Below, piece after piece: positions 1 through 21,399 of a stretch of DNA of 64,000 nt (its first letter is position 1; each line of letters begins with the position of its first letter). Under the pieces are notes generated by a model, which was not told the origin of the DNA, did no database searches, and saw nothing but the letters and a program-made list of their open reading frames with translations. This stretch comes from Arcuatula senhousia. Lineage: Eukaryota > Mollusca > Bivalvia > Mytilida > Mytilidae. A program made the position numbers and the translations under genes. The DNA is taken from assembly GCA_963971305.1 (NCBI GenBank), contig OZ020305.1, positions 41,613,717 through 41,677,716 on the forward strand, in the 5' to 3' direction.

Positions 1-8418
<8,418 letters not shown>

Positions 8419-8880
8419 TTCCTTCGATTCATTCAAGAGGGTTCAAGGCCTTCTTTTTTCATCCGGTTTACTTTGTATGAGAACATTCACCTTAATACTC
8501 TTACAGGTAATAAAGTGGAATTTTATATATGCTGGACAACTTGAATAACAGACAAGGATTTGTTTAGAAGGTTATGCACGGGGTACTGACTACATGTATT
8601 TCGAGTGCGTTTGTGTCATATTTCATTAAGACTTTTTCCGTACAATTTATCAAAACCAATGGGAAAATAGCATGAAAACAGATTTTTTGCTTGATAACAA
8701 AAAAAGAAGCCAATGTGTATGTGACAATTGGGCAATCAACTGACATAAATCCAAAAATCGGCAGACAAAAAATTATCCAAACAAAAAAAAAAAAACAAAC
8801 AAAAAACACACACACAAACACACACAAAAACATACAAAAACACATATTATAAATTATCAGAAATCAGCAACGTGAACTAA

Positions 8881-8935
8881 AGCTGAAACGAGAGTGTACT
8901 CGGGTACTCCGGAAGAGTAAGCATTTTTTTGTCTG
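8881..8935. repeat. Small interspersed repeat remnant (also at 18840-18875)
   Basis: GAGTGTACTCGGGTACTCCGGAAGAGTAAGCA resembles the stretch near 18846, which reads GAGTGAACTCAGGCACTCCG and continues into AAGGGTAAGCA; the two are old copies of one dispersed family. The rest of 8420-9000 shows nothing recognisable apart from an A-rich tract at 8780-8840. Confidence 0.4.
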
Positions 8936-9014
8936 TTATTGCACATCTGCCACGTTGCTAGCGATAGATTTAGTGAGAGACAGATCTGATAAAGCACGGC
9001 AATAAATACAACCT

Positions 9015-9385
9015 CTAACTAATCAACAGCTGCGCTCATCTGATAGATAGAAATTCCAGTAAAATTTTCTAAGTAACAACCATTTGATATCAATTTGCCT
9101 GTCAGACGTTACATGCTCTTTCAAGGAATATACATAAGCTAGAGTGGACGAAATAATGCTAGACAGAAAGGGAAAGTTGAAGTCGTCACGTTTGTCATAG
9201 AGCTGTACCAAGCTTTCCGTGTGTCGATTTTGAGATATAAATCCACATATTCCTTGAATCTGTAGCGACCTCTATCTCAGATTCCTGATGATATATAAGA
9301 CGTAAATACTCACCGATCCGAGGATTGTTTAGTGAAAAGACATCACCAATAAACTGAATAACGGTATTATCAGAACTATACCGAA
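9015..9385 (-). pseudogene. Penelope-like reverse transcriptase fragment
   Basis: Two overlapping minus-strand frames read in order FIGDVFSLNNPRIGEYL, then after a frameshift near 9200 LYDKRDDFNFPFLSSII. These match the (Y/F)xDDvfsLNN block and the LYDKRDDFNF block of the reverse transcriptase fragment at 21568-22130. The second D of the catalytic pair is changed (IGDV) and the frame is broken, so it is dead. It is truncated close to the inverted-repeat element starting near 9386. Confidence 0.6.
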
Positions 9386-11105
9386 CTGGGATAATTAAGG
9401 GAGCAACCATTTGATTTTTATGGGGGGGCTATGGATATTTTCTTCGTCCTGTCTTTTTATTTTCGGAATAAGTCGAGCCTGGTTTTTTTTTGCCCGTATG
9501 CGCGCGCAAATTGTTTTATTTTTAAAGCAACTATAGATTTTTTAGCCAAAAACACCATCAAATCAAATATCAAACAAGTTTTAGCTTTTCAAAAAGCTGG
9601 GGAAGCTTCGCTGTAGCGGCATTTAAAGGAACTGAAAGTGTATATCGGTTTTTATTTAAAAATTACAAGTCACTGGTCTACCAGAACTTTATAGAATGTA
9701 TCAGGAACATGCCTGTAATTACAAGAAGCAGAAGGGAAACGAACAAAAATGCTAGATATAAATGAAATCCACACTTGGCAAATGACATATGTTACCGAAA
9801 ACTGCGATGATGAATTTTTGTGACGCCACAGCACCACGATATTGAAAACGTCACTCTAAGTTGTCGCTGTATTTGCAAACATTGCAAGTGAATTTTAAAA
9901 TAAACTGAACGTGCACAAGTATTGGTAACTCGCCCATAGTTGCAATTTAAAGCCCATGTGTCTTTTATTGGTATGCTGGAATAGCCCCTGCCAGAAAAAA
10001 GACATATAAGTAAATATCCAAGAGCATGGCTAAAATGTTTAGACTCGTTAGTCAGATGAAGATAAATGTGATGTAAAATGTACATGTGCTTAAAGAACAA
10101 ATTAAGTAAATAACCATGAAACCACTATGGTTCTCATTATTATTAGAACAGACATGATATGAAAGCTCGAGTATGAAAGTTCAAATGTACTAGTATGTAA
10201 GTGATTTCATATATAATAGCCAAACTTTTCAGCATACATATGTGTGTTTATAGTCGTGACTATAGGCTATATGCCTCTGCAGCGATTATTAAAGACTCGC
10301 TGTGTGCCATGGGTCGTCCAGGCCATGACACATTACCACCAGTATTGGCTGTTCCAGGTACATACGCCCTGGAGATAGGACCCGTCTTAAACCACGAGGA
10401 GTCTGGAAGACAACTTTTCAGCACCGTGCATTATGATCTTATTATCCCAAAGTGTTGCCAAACAAAAAAGCTTGTAGTTGGATGAAAATACACAGCAAGA
10501 GAAACATAAAAATAATCTGGACTTATAAATCATATGATAAATCAGTTGATTACAACAAAATCTATGTGATCTATTCTTGCTCGGCGATCAATAAATATCA
10601 CGTGGTCAAACTATGTTTAACTTAGTGGATTTGTCGAGGTCACCTGGTCAAAGCAATTTTAATCAACGGTAAACATTAATTTGTACCGTGTCCAGTTCTG
10701 CAGTACACAAAATAGCCTTATCATGATCAAATCGTCTCTTCTCCGTAACTGATTCACGATTATAGTTGTTGGTTAAGCCAATGAAACAATCTGATACTTT
10801 TGCAACCTTGTTAAACAGCCAATCAACGCGTTCATAAGTGATTGATTATTTCAAGATGGCGTGAATATCCTATGAAATTAATAGCTTCGCACCTTGATGC
10901 GAAGCAATAAGCTTTATTTATAGTCGATTAGCAATATACAAATAACATAAGCTCTGGTGAGCTTTTGATCGACTTATCCTGCCTTTTTTTAACTCAAAGA
11001 ACTGTCCTGCCTTTTTATTTCTGGATTTTTGCCATCCTGCCTTTTTATTTCAAATTTCACCATAGCCCCCGCCCCCTAAAAATTAAATGGTTGCTCCCTA
11101 ATCCC
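9386..11105. mobile_element. 1.7 kb inverted-repeat element
   Basis: The left end (GGGAGCAACCATTTGATTTT then a G-run and GGGCTATGG, from about 9395) is the reverse complement, with few changes, of the right end (CCATAGCCCCCGCCCCCTAA then AATTAAATGGTTGCTCCC, to about 11098). Outer bases differ slightly (TAATTAA / TAAT). The interior holds one open stretch at 10250-10480 with protein-like composition and no recognised domain; otherwise nothing was recognised. Confidence 0.6.
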
Positions 11106-11500
11106 ATATGTCCAAAAAGGATAGACAAAGACGTTCCGAACATATTGTTGATCGCAATAGTTCCGACTTGGTACTGACTAACATCTCAAAAGAAATGTTG
11201 GGTTAAATCAGCTTTTATGGTGCCAAACCTAATTCATCTTCCAATGCCATCTTATGGTCCGGTAGTAGCACAAATCACAACAAGGTTCAAAACTAATTGT
11301 GAGGTAAAAGGATAAACCAAGTCTGTGATTCTTTTAAATGTTTAGAAGTGATTGTAAGAAGTAACTTTATATAAATAAAGAAATGAGGACGAATCGCATT
11401 ACTCCCGAAATTCGAAAATGGTATATGGCAAGTGAAGTCAGGTATTGAGACGCCTTACCTTCTTAACATGTTGGGTTTTTTTCCGTCACAAGACGGTTGT

Positions 11501-12151
11501 GAAGGCAATTAGAGTTAGAAAAAGTATTATATCTAAAAGCTTACAAGAGCTTTAAAAACACTCATTCAAATGACCAAAAAAAATTAATCATCTACAAGAA
11601 ATTCCTTTTGGGAATATCTTAATAATTTTAAATCTTATTCATTGACAAGAAGAATAACAAATAATCAAAGCAAATGATACAGATACAGAAAATATTTATC
11701 AATATGTACATTAGAACCGGACTGTCCCTTTCCCGTTATCGCACTTAATTTGTAAAACAAAAATACATGAAATAACAACAAAAGGCATTTTTCTAATCGC
11801 TTTTGTCCCCGGCAATGTTACTCATTTTCATTAAGAAATGCAAAACACGAAATGTTATTGACTTCCATTGTATGGGTCAACAGAGACTATCCTTGTTCTA
11901 GTCAGATTGTTATACAGAGAAAGGGACAGTCCGGTTCTAATGTACATATTGATAAATATTTTCTGTATCTGTATCATTTGCTTTGATTATTTGTTATTCT
12001 TCTTGTCAATGAATAAGATTTAAAATTATTAAGATATTCCCAAAAGGAATTTTTTGTAGATGATTAATTTTTTTTTGGTCATTTGAATGAGTGTTTTTAA
12101 AGCTCTTGTAAGCTTTTAGATATAATACTTTTTCTAACTCTAATTGCCTTC
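11501..12151. repeat. Long near-perfect inverted repeat, about 231 bp arms and 188 bp spacer
   Basis: 11501-11731 and 11920-12151 are reverse complements with very few differences (for example GAACCGGACTGTCCCTTT versus AAAGGGACAGTCCGGTTC at the inner edge and GAAGGCAATTAGAG versus CTCTAATTGCCTTC at the outer edge). A near-identical direct repeat of about 33 bp (CAGAGACTATCCTTGTT...) at about 11881 and 12153 brackets the right arm. It lies just 3' of sphingomyelinase-like copy B. No ORF was found. Confidence 0.85.
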
Positions 12152-12280
12152 ACAGAGACTATCCTTGTTTTAGTCAGAGTGTTATAAGTGTGGTCCTTGC
12201 TGATATTATAGAATACCAGGTAGCTGGAAAAATTATATTCTTGGAAAGCTCAAATTGTCAAACCACGACGTAAATTTTGT

Positions 12281-15200
12281 TTAAAACAAGATGATACAAA
12301 CAAAAGTAATCAAACTGAACAAAATTGAGACTTTGTTCACTATTGGTATTGTTGAAGCGGAAATTGTTAACTTATCATAGCATGACTGAAACTTGTCAAA
12401 ATCTTGATGTCTAAAGTTACAGTAAAATCTAGCATGACACTTGACATCACAATCTTCTTGGAACTCACTGCTTACACTAACTGTCCAGAATCTATGGAAC
12501 GCTTCAAACTCCTTCCCATCACGGGCCTCCATCTTTTTGACGAGCTGTGCCATCGACATTGGTGACAGATCTGGAATTCCGTACACGTCTGTAGCATTGT
12601 ATTCGATCTTCCATTCGGAAACATTGTTCCTGTTAACCTCTGGAAGGTCCATATAAAACTGGGTATAATCTAGAAGATTTCCATTCGATTTGTCGTACTT
12701 CAGAAGCCTGATGCTAGGATTGTGTGCGGGACCAGTTCTATTAGGAATTTTGTATCGCCATGGCGTGACTGATGGTGCACATAATCCAACTAAAATGCCA
12801 CTTCCTAGAAAAAAGAAACAATAGCAGTGTTTTACCAAAGTGTAATCGATCAAATTTGTAATACTTTTGACAAAGTCTATGGAACATGCAATATGCCAAA
12901 TAATTGGGCTACATAATTATACTTCTTTTAATATGAAAAAAAAAATGAAATCCATGATGCAACATTTAACAAGCTACCTTCAACATAGATCAGTGGCCAA
13001 GATTCAGTCAAAATATTCTTTGTCCATGCATTTTGCGTAAGTGACAAGTTTACATTACATGCAATACACGGCTAATCCTTATGGTATGGATGGAATGCCC
13101 TCAATTCTGTATTTTGCCCTTCATTACTTTTCTTTTATTTCTGTTTTCGTTTTGTTGTTGTTTTGTTTTTTATACCCCCACTTCAAAAGTGGGGGTATAT
13201 AGTGATAGGGGTGTCCGTCTGTCCGTCCTTCCGTCCGTCCGTCCTTCCGTTACACTTCAGGGTACCCATCTCTTATCCGCAACTCCTCCTAAACTCCTTG
13301 ATGGATTTTCATGAAACTTACACACAATCTGTGTGACATAATGTAGATGTGCACCTACTATTTCAAAATTTGATCAGAACGATTTTTGGGGTTTCCCATA
13401 GCAAAACATGGACTTAGCCATTCGACTACATGGGGGTACCCATCTCTTATCCGCAACTCCTCCTAAACCCCTTGATGGATTTTCATGAAACTTACACACA
13501 ATCTTTGTGACATAATGTAGATGTGCACCTGCTATTTTAAGATTTGATCAGAATGATTTTTGGGGTTTCCCATAGCAAAACATGGACTTAGCCATTCGAC
13601 TACATGGGGGTACCCATCTCTTATCCACAACTAATCCTAAACCCCTTGATGGATTGTCTTGAAATTTTTACACAATCTTTGTAACATAATATAGATGTGC
13701 ACCTACTATTTGAAAGTTTGATCAGAATGATTTTGGGGTTTTCCCATAGCAATACATGGACTCAGCCATTCGACTACATGGGGGTGCCCATCTCTTATCC
13801 GCAACTCCTCCTAAACCCCTTGATGGATTTTCATGAAACTTACACACAATCTTTATGACATAATGTAGATGTGCACCTATTATTTTAAAATTTGATCAGA
13901 ATGATTTTTGGGGTTTCCCATAGCAAAACATGGACTTAGCCATTCGACTACATGGGGGTACCGATCTCTTATCTCTAACTAATCCTAAACCCCTTGATGG
14001 ATTTTCATGAAACTTACACACAATCTTTGTGACATAATGTAGATGTGCATCTCTTATTCTAAAATTTTATCTGATTAATTTTTTTGGGGTTGGGGGGTAT
14101 CTATTTGTGAGCTTCAGCTCACAGTTTTTCTAGTTTGTTTTTGTTTTTGTTTTTTCTAGTGTCGTAAAGAAAATTTGGACAATTTCTTTACTTGTGAAAT
14201 TCTAGAGTTTATTCTTTATTTGGATTTAGTTATTTTTTATTACATATGGAATTATTGCAAATATGAAAGACATCCTCCTTTTATTGAAAGCTCATTTAAA
14301 AACACTTATATTTGTGCAGAAATGTGAGAAATTCTGACTTTTAAAAGTTTCTATGGATTACTATAATCTGTCTATTTAATTATTTTTAACACTTTACTCT
14401 ATAAATTGAGGGACAATAGTATAGATCTATAGTTCTTGACACTTTTTTTGTAATCCGCAATTATCTTTTGGTTTTAAGCTCTAATTCGTTAAACTGCTTA
14501 TTTTCGTGTAATCTTTCGAATTGTTATTGTTACACTATTGTAATCTTTCGAATTGTTTTTGTTACATAATTTTCATGTTTTCTTATTTTAATCTGTTTTA
14601 AATAGATCTGCCGTTTCATGTTTTAGGTAGATTGGATATCAGCACTCGAGCTGACCGGTTCCATCTATGTAAAATTGTCATCTTCTGAATTATTATAGTA
14701 AATTATATTTTCGGTCAACTGTGTCTCATTTTAGTATCGACATTTAAGTCAGTGCACCAACAGTGAGACGTCGAAGGTCTCTCTTAAGTTCAGTCGCTAG
14801 TTCACAGCGACACTCTGTTTCTCAGACTCTCTAGTAGTTATTCATTCGTACACTCTAGTAGTCAGTTTTCATTTGTGATACTAGGCATTCCTTACTCTAG
14901 TATATTTTTTTTGAAATTTATTCCTTGTTATAAAATATGACTTTCTAAACACTGAAATACATATTTACCTTCATCATCATGAAAAACTCTGAAATTATCA
15001 GAATGTTCATGGCCATAATGCATTCCTGTTATGATTCCAGCATACTTCTGTAAAATCTGGTTTAGTCTTGTGTTGTACTGTTGGTACATCCATGACGATG
15101 TTCCATCAGAGGGGTTAATTCCTGGTGGTATGTGGGCTGTTATCAAAACCTGAGAGGTCAAATCAGAAAAAAAAAATTGATGTTTATTTTAGATCATCTA

Positions 15201-18200
15201 TGTGTGTATTAAATGACAATAGAATACCAATTACAAAATGAAGCAAAAAAGTACCCATAGGGCAATATCGGATATTTGCAATGCTGTTCGTTTGTTATTA
15301 GGTGTTTTTGTGTTGTCTGTTTCTTCGTATGGTTCTCGTTTGTAAGCTTTCTGCTTCTTTTGAAATCAATTGACAACAACAAAATTACACCATGACAACC
15401 GGTCACGCAACATACATGACATAACAAGGGATATTACCGGCTTATGGCCATCATGTATTACAAACTCGATGACGGCCCAGAACATTTTATGGTGTATTAT
15501 TTTTTATAAAGAAGATGACAAGAGGATTGCAAAGTAGTCGACAGGCTAGGATTTGTCTACCTCTTTCTCCTATTTGTCTTTTCTTTGTTATAAGTCATGC
15601 ACATGCAAAGTTTTGGCCTGCCAGAGTTAAAGGTACCAGATAAATTTTTTAAACAATGTATATTTAATTCATAATATTCAAAGGGGACATTTGGCATCCA
15701 TAAACTTTCGCAAGTATGGAATTAACTATATCCAAATCTTCAACAAAAAGCAACAGGGTCTGGTCTAAGATGTTTGATTGACAAAACACCAGACCTTCAA
15801 CATGACCCTATTCATCATCATGTACTCTGTAAGGTATGAAACCAAAAACTGTTTGCAATAAACCATCTTCAAAATTCAATCTAATTCATTCCTATTCAAT
15901 CTTATGCAAAACCTTGAATTAGCTAAAAGGAGACGTGATGTACTTACACTTTCATTATTGGTCTGTGCAGATTCTAAAACATTTTCCAACCAAGAAAATT
16001 GGTCAGACGGATCATCAATAGTTCCTGTTTGCTTGTTTGATGTATAGTATAAATTGGTGTTTAGGCCAATTATTCTCAGACCTGTTTCTGTCGTCAGTGT
16101 ATAATAAGCACCTAGAATTGATCAAACCAGTGGATTTTAAGTTGCTTTTCACTTTTCTTACTATACAACGTGATTGTGTTCGAAAAAAAAGCGTGTTCAA
16201 TAGGTAGACATGACGATTTATCAAAAACAAAGAAGTTCCAGATTTCTGTTGTTTTTTTGTTTTTTTTTTTTGTTGCTGTTTTTTTTTTTTCTTTGAAAGC
16301 TGACTACTTATCTCCTTCACAGACTCCAATTGCGATATGCACTCGAGATCTCAGTTACAAAGCGTAGTACTTAATGTGGAATTGTCACGGAATAGTAGGA
16401 TGTCTGCACAAAGTGTTTTGTGAATTATTTCATTATATTTTTGTTAAAAAAAATAATAGTTTTTTAGTGAATAAAGAAAAGAATGAGATTTGAATAGCAT
16501 ATAAAATATTTTCATTGACCGATATCATATAGGCATTACATCTTATGCCAAATATATCGCACCTTTAAGGAAGCTGTCGCTACAATTTTCTCCAATCCAG
16601 TCCACCCACTTGTCGAACGTTCTATTGTAAAGTAGGTTATTTCTTGGCGGGAATTGGTTGTGAGGAAAGTAATCATGGTTTCCAAGGGTAGCGTAAACAG
16701 GAACTGTCGGGAAAACCTCTTTCAGCAAGGTGGTTATATTTCCTAGAATAGCATCATGAATGTCGAAACTGACATCTTCGTCTTTTGCATGGGGTGTGTT
16801 ATCCCTGAAAATTCAATGCATACTTCAAAATGCCTTTTCTGGCAGCGGTAAAAGCCTTGAATTTTTTTAATGATTACTAGTATATCTTTGTTATTTTTTC
16901 TAATTTTGATTTTGGTAATGTTTAACAAAGTGTAATTACATGTAATTCAAATTCTACGAATAAAATTCATAACATTGGGATATAAATAAATGTTTCGCAT
17001 TTACTAGTATTCACGAGTTCTGTTCGTAGATACAGATCGATGACTTATGACAGTGAACAACCCATGGTCGTGCATGCATCAAAGTCTGATTAAATCAAAG
17101 TTCTGACCACACTCTGTACATGTTCTTGTCACAACTGATTTATTCATAAAGAGTGCGATCATCGAAGAAAATACAGAACAATCTTGTATGTTGTAGATCT
17201 TTTTGCTTCCATGTAGAGGGGGGTAGGAGGGGGTCTGATCCCGGAATCCCGAACTAATTTTTACAAAATCCCGTCATCCCGAGAAAATCCCGAAGCCCGG
17301 TAAAGTTGATATAATTTTATCCCGGAATCCCGAACTTAAATTGTCCAAAGCTTAAATATGGTCAATCCCGGTGTCCCAAAAAAGTTCCTACCCCCCCTTT
17401 CCATGTAGCTGTATTTAGTTTTTGGAAATGCAAATACAAAAACAAGTGTAATATATCAGCTAAATCTGAACTTGGTAGATTTTCAGTGGCATCTTTCATA
17501 AAAAGACAAGTCTTATTATATTTTTGTAGACTAAACCAAAATGATATAAATCCTTTACTAAAGGAAGCATATGAATTATGTAAAAATATGCATAATGATG
17601 GATGTTATACATGGTACAGCTTTTCAACATCTATTTTTCAGGAGTTGGGAATTGATTCTAAAGATTATGAATCCTTTGATAAACCATTTAACAAAATAAA
17701 GAATAATATTAAATCTTTTTTAAATAATATTATTAATGAGCACTACAGAGTAAAAACACTAGATAAATTATCAGCAACCTCTGAAAATTCTAAATTATAT
17801 TTATATGGTCAGATAAAGAAAGAAATTAAGATTGAAGATTACATAGTTAATCAACCTTTTAAAATAAGACAGCAGATCACTAAATACAGAGTTAGTGACC
17901 ATTCCCTAGAAATTGAAATGGGCAGATACAAAAATATTCCCAGAAATCAACGTTTTTGTAGATATTGTCATGAGAACAAAGTTGAAGATGAGCTTCATTT
18001 CTTTTCACACTGCTCAAAATATTCAGTTTTTCGATCTACTCTTTATAATACTATATCTAATATTAAATAATTTTTTTAGAATTAGAACCTGCCCAGCAAC
18101 TACTTGTTATTTTATCTGCTGAAAATGAACTTTTACCATTTATAAATGACTTTATAAAGCAGTCCTTGGAACTGCGAAGATAGGGTCCATATCGGTCAAA

Positions 18201-19477
18201 GTTCTTATCTAATTAATTACATGTCATTGTTTGAATGTAAATATGTTATATGTTGTATTGTGTTTGCTTGACCCCCATGGGTGTAATTTGCAAATAAAGT
18301 TATTATTATAAAAACGGTAAATTTGGTAATGCGATATTTCTAGGAGTAACCTCTCATCAGCAGCTTTTGAATCAAAACATTGGAAAGTAAAAAACCAAAA
18401 GTATCGGATGAAAAGTACTCATAGCCAAAAAGTTCGAACAGGGAAAATGGCCACTAGAGATCTTTTTAAAATTCTTTGAGGTTTCAGAAATACTCACCCC
18501 GTCCATAGTATGAAGTCTATGTCATGTTTCAGGTCACTCATTGCCCACACGCTGTCATTTACCAGAAGCCACGGTGCATCGCACCAATAATCTCCGTAAA
18601 GACCGTACTTTTCTACCACATCGTTACATGACAAGTCCTCGCCCATATAAGTGTGGTCCCAATGGAAATCTGACACATGCCAAAAGTATCCTGAAAAGCA
18701 TAGAATAAAACAGATTTAGTGATATTATTCATGGATATACGTCATGTTTAAAACAGAGAAGCACCAACGGGTTATCATGTTTAAGTGAAAAATGGCCAAC
18801 AACGCCAAGGAAAAAAAAAACAGTAAAAAAAAGCACAAAGACTGAGAGTGAACTCAGGCACTCCGAAGGGTAAGCAGTTCCTGGGTCATTTCAACAAGTC
18901 ATTTCAACACATAGACTACTTGTATTCAAAAGTCCCATGCATAAAAAAAATGGAGAACGTATTATAAGACGCATTCTAAGTTGGTTGTCTATATAGCTGG
19001 TCACTTCAATTTGGTTTTTCGATTCTGAATGTTGAACAGTTCAACTCGTCAATTAAGTTGATCAAACCACATAAATAGATTGAAATTCAATGGGATCATT
19101 ATTGATACTAGAACAATACAGATTTTTGACTAAAATTACGTTTTTTATGGAGCCTATAGCTAAAACAAAGGCTTCATTCGCAATAATTGTTTCCTTCATA
19201 GAAATGCACCGTCTATAAACATTTTCGCACTTGTTTGCCTAAAATATATGCACATGTGTAAATATGCATGTTTTATACTAAATTTTTCAAATATTTTGAA
19301 AAATTAAACACACACGCATGATACATTAACTTCATCTTTGTCATTTTCAAGTGTTCATTTGGAGGTAAATGCTTGTAAATGTGATAAGTGATTCATAAGA
19401 AACTCACCTATGTCTGAGTTTGCAAAGTTTGGTACCACCAGAAATAGGATACATAATCCAAATCGTAAAAACGCCAT
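12281..19477 (-). CDS. SMPDL3-like acid sphingomyelinase-type phosphodiesterase, copy B (complete)
   Basis: Complete six-exon gene on the minus strand: 19477-19408, 18690-18498, 16804-16563, 16111-15948, 15149-14969, 12804-12281. The exons total 1374 nt, giving 457 aa, close to the roughly 450 aa of vertebrate SMPDL3A. All junctions are GT-AG and in phase. Residues 1-20 form a signal peptide. Metallophosphoesterase ligands are all present: D31 and H33 (SDFHWD), D89 (WTGD), N130-H131 (LGNHD), H229 (TAHIPPG), and H270/H272 (GHEH). The C-terminal region is Cys-rich as in the family, and the protein ends in a hydrophobic stretch (about VSILFSLITFVCIILF) that could be a GPI or membrane tail, more like SMPDL3B than SMPDL3A. 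Two further in-frame ATGs lie upstream (19483, 19489); 19477 is preferred because copy A starts at the same place. Introns contain a LINE 3' fragment and a tandem-cored element. It lies directly upstream of copy A in the same orientation. Confidence 0.92.
13171..14140. mobile_element. Tandem-cored interspersed element (about 180 bp unit, about 4.5 copies)
   Basis: Starts with a GGGGGTATA hairpin at 13171-13200 and a (TCCG)n tract (13215-13250), followed by repeats of a unit running GGTACCCATCTCTTATCC ... CATTCGACTACATGGG. Units begin near 13260, 13434, 13609, 13782 and 13956. It ends in GTGAGCTTCAGCTCACAG. The architecture (ACGG-type microsatellite plus tandem core) is that of bivalve 'pearl'/Helentron-like non-autonomous elements; the family name is inferred. 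It sits in the last intron of sphingomyelinase-like copy B. Confidence 0.75.
14141..14960. other. Intronic sequence, nothing recognised
   Basis: AT-rich intron of sphingomyelinase-like copy B. Two short direct repeats of GTAATCTTTCGAATTGTT lie near 14508 and 14540. No ORF, RNA gene or clear repeat ends were seen. Confidence 0.5.
17217..17398. repeat. Small inverted-repeat element
   Basis: Ends are GGGGGGTAGGAGGGGG and, inverted, CCTACCCCCCC. The interior repeats ATCCCGGAATCCCGAACT several times. About 180 bp, in intron 2 of sphingomyelinase-like copy B. Confidence 0.6.
17440..18312 (+). mobile_element. 5'-truncated LINE (non-LTR retrotransposon) 3' end
   Basis: An open frame at 17486-18070 (194 codons) encodes the C-terminal part of a non-LTR retrotransposon ORF2. 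It has the SDHSLEIEMGRYKNIPRNQR block, then a Cys/His cluster (CRYC ... HFFSHC) typical of the zinc-binding region after the reverse transcriptase. The 3' UTR ends in AATAAAGTTATTATTATAAAA at about 18295-18312, consistent with a short-repeat tail. The frame has no internal stop, so insertion may be fairly recent. The RT domain itself is absent. Orientation is opposite to the host gene whose intron it occupies. Confidence 0.75.
18700..19400. other. Intron 1 of sphingomyelinase-like copy B, no gene
   Basis: AT-rich intron containing a remnant of the 8881 repeat (18840-18875). Nothing else was recognised. Confidence 0.5.
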
Positions 19478-19934
19478 TTCCATCTTCATGTACGCAGGAA
19501 GTAATGTTAAGTACGTTTTGACCTGTTTCCTTGGTATGCTAAGAACAAATACCTTCGCTTTCTTGATAATATGATAAAAGTTGACAGGGAAATCACCAAT
19601 TAATAAAGCGATATCATGATCTGGGTAGTTAGTATAAAAGACAAGGAAATGTTTGTGTATATAGGGTTGGGAACGGGGAACTGATTGTCGGTATTTCTAA
19701 GTGTCACATTTCATCAAGATTTTTATAATCACTTAAATTATAAATAACATCTAGACTACAATGCATAATTCATATTATATAGCTGCTGTAAAGATACATT
19801 GATAAAATGAAGAGCGTCCTCACTCGAAAATGAAAACAAATATCCGGTAACATATAACATTCCTTAAGTACACAGTGAAAATGTAAAAATTACAAAAGTT
19901 CGACTGTACACTTAATGTGAACCTAAATGCACGT

Positions 19935-20245
19935 GCAGAGCCCGGTTGGCGAATAGGCCTGCAGCAGAGCCTTGCGCCTAAGGGTCTTGGTATTATGACG
20001 TCGGGTCAGTGCTCAGTCCACAGAGCGACCAAGTGTGTACCCTTGGTGGCTGAATAGGGTGGCCCTCGTCCGCGGGTGTTGTCAGGTCTATAATACGGAA
20101 ACCCTGACCGCCGACCATAGTGGGCCAACGTGTGTGGAGAGTGCCACGATTCATGCACGTAAAAGACACCTTTGTGGATCGCTAACTAGTGTACCACTTA
20201 GGCTAAATTTTCCGCCCCTACCCACCTCTCCCCTTTTCCTGTAGT
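19935..20245 (+). repeat. Interspersed repeat, possibly SINE-like
   Basis: A GC-richer island in AT-rich DNA, from AGCCCGGTTGGCGAATAG to CTCTCCCCTTTTCCTGTAG. It includes CATGCACGTAAAAGACACC, which I recall as a common motif of molluscan dispersed repeats. No intact A/B box pair could be defined, so the class is uncertain. Confidence 0.35.
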
Positions 20246-20249
20246 TTTT

Positions 20250-21370
20250 CAAAATTCGCCGTTCCTTTGTCCATGCTTTATTATCATCACCATTTCATGT
20301 TCATTTTATCATCCTTTTCATGTTCATCGCCTGTAAATATCCTATATAGTGTTGCACGGGCGTTATACACAAACTCACTCAAGTAAAGCATATTATTAAA
20401 CATCTTTTTGATTATTTTCACGATTTTGATTTTGTTGTTGTTATGCAGGAAATGCCTACGAAACAACATACAAGACGATAGAAAGAGAACTAACAACACT
20501 TTAAGTATTTTCTAATCTTTTCCTTTTTTCCACGAAAAAAAGGCATATCAAAGTATATAATGCGAATTTCAAGACTTTCTTTCCTCAGAGCAAGTTTGCA
20601 TTATTTTTGTAAATGATTAAATTTTTATAGGAAAACGTTGCGCTGACACCCATTAGTAGCAACGTAGAAAGTTGTTGAAACAGACGTTTTAACTTAAATA
20701 TTGGTTTACTCACAAGCTGCACAAATTCGACTTTACAGGGGGTGAAAGACTGATAAAATGAACATAAAATGAAGTGTAATGCAGGATGGGGATACTAAGC
20801 CAATCTTGAAAACGGGTTATGACAGCTATTTGAAAAAGGAGAAATAGGAGAGGGCGGGCAACTTAGCCTACAAGGCCTGATCATACAGGACTGGGACCTA
20901 CACAGTAGTTTACGTGTGAGAAATGTAACATTTTTCCCACACTGTGCACCACTATGGTTTGCAGTCAGGATTTCAGAAAGATGACATGGGGAATCTAGGT
21001 AATCTCGTCATCGAGATACTGGAAGTGGACTGTAACCGACAAGCTTAGCGCTGATGCGAGTCTATTCGCCATCTGAGACCCGCACGGTGTCTGTCACCGT
21101 GAAAAAGTTCGAAGTCATAAAGAAATATATCTTTAAAAAGCATATAATTTATACTATTTGATTATTAACTTGATATAAACGTTTTATTGTGGTTTTGTTT
21201 TATTATGTGATTTATAAATCTTTAATGTCGCATTATATGAAAAAACCTTCGTTTGGGGAATTATTTACTCATTAACGCTTCACCTACCACAAGAGCAAAG
21301 AAAGATATTAAATTTGCAAAGTCGGTGCTTGACCAATCAAATAAATCAGCTGTAAATTACTTTGCATATT
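20250..21370. other. Intergenic, no gene recognised
   Basis: No supported ORF. A GC-richer patch at 20870-21110 may be an old repeat but has no second copy in this window. Confidence 0.4.
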
Positions 21371-21399
21371 GGATCATACAACTACAGCCCGTTCAAAGA

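Noticed and set aside
10201..10485. 94-codon frame inside the 9386-11105 element
   Set aside because: The middle part looks protein-like but has no recognised domain, no clear splice sites and no second copy; left as unassigned.
17913..18122. Second plus-strand frame overlapping the LINE fragment
   Set aside because: It is an out-of-frame shadow of the 17486-18070 coding region.
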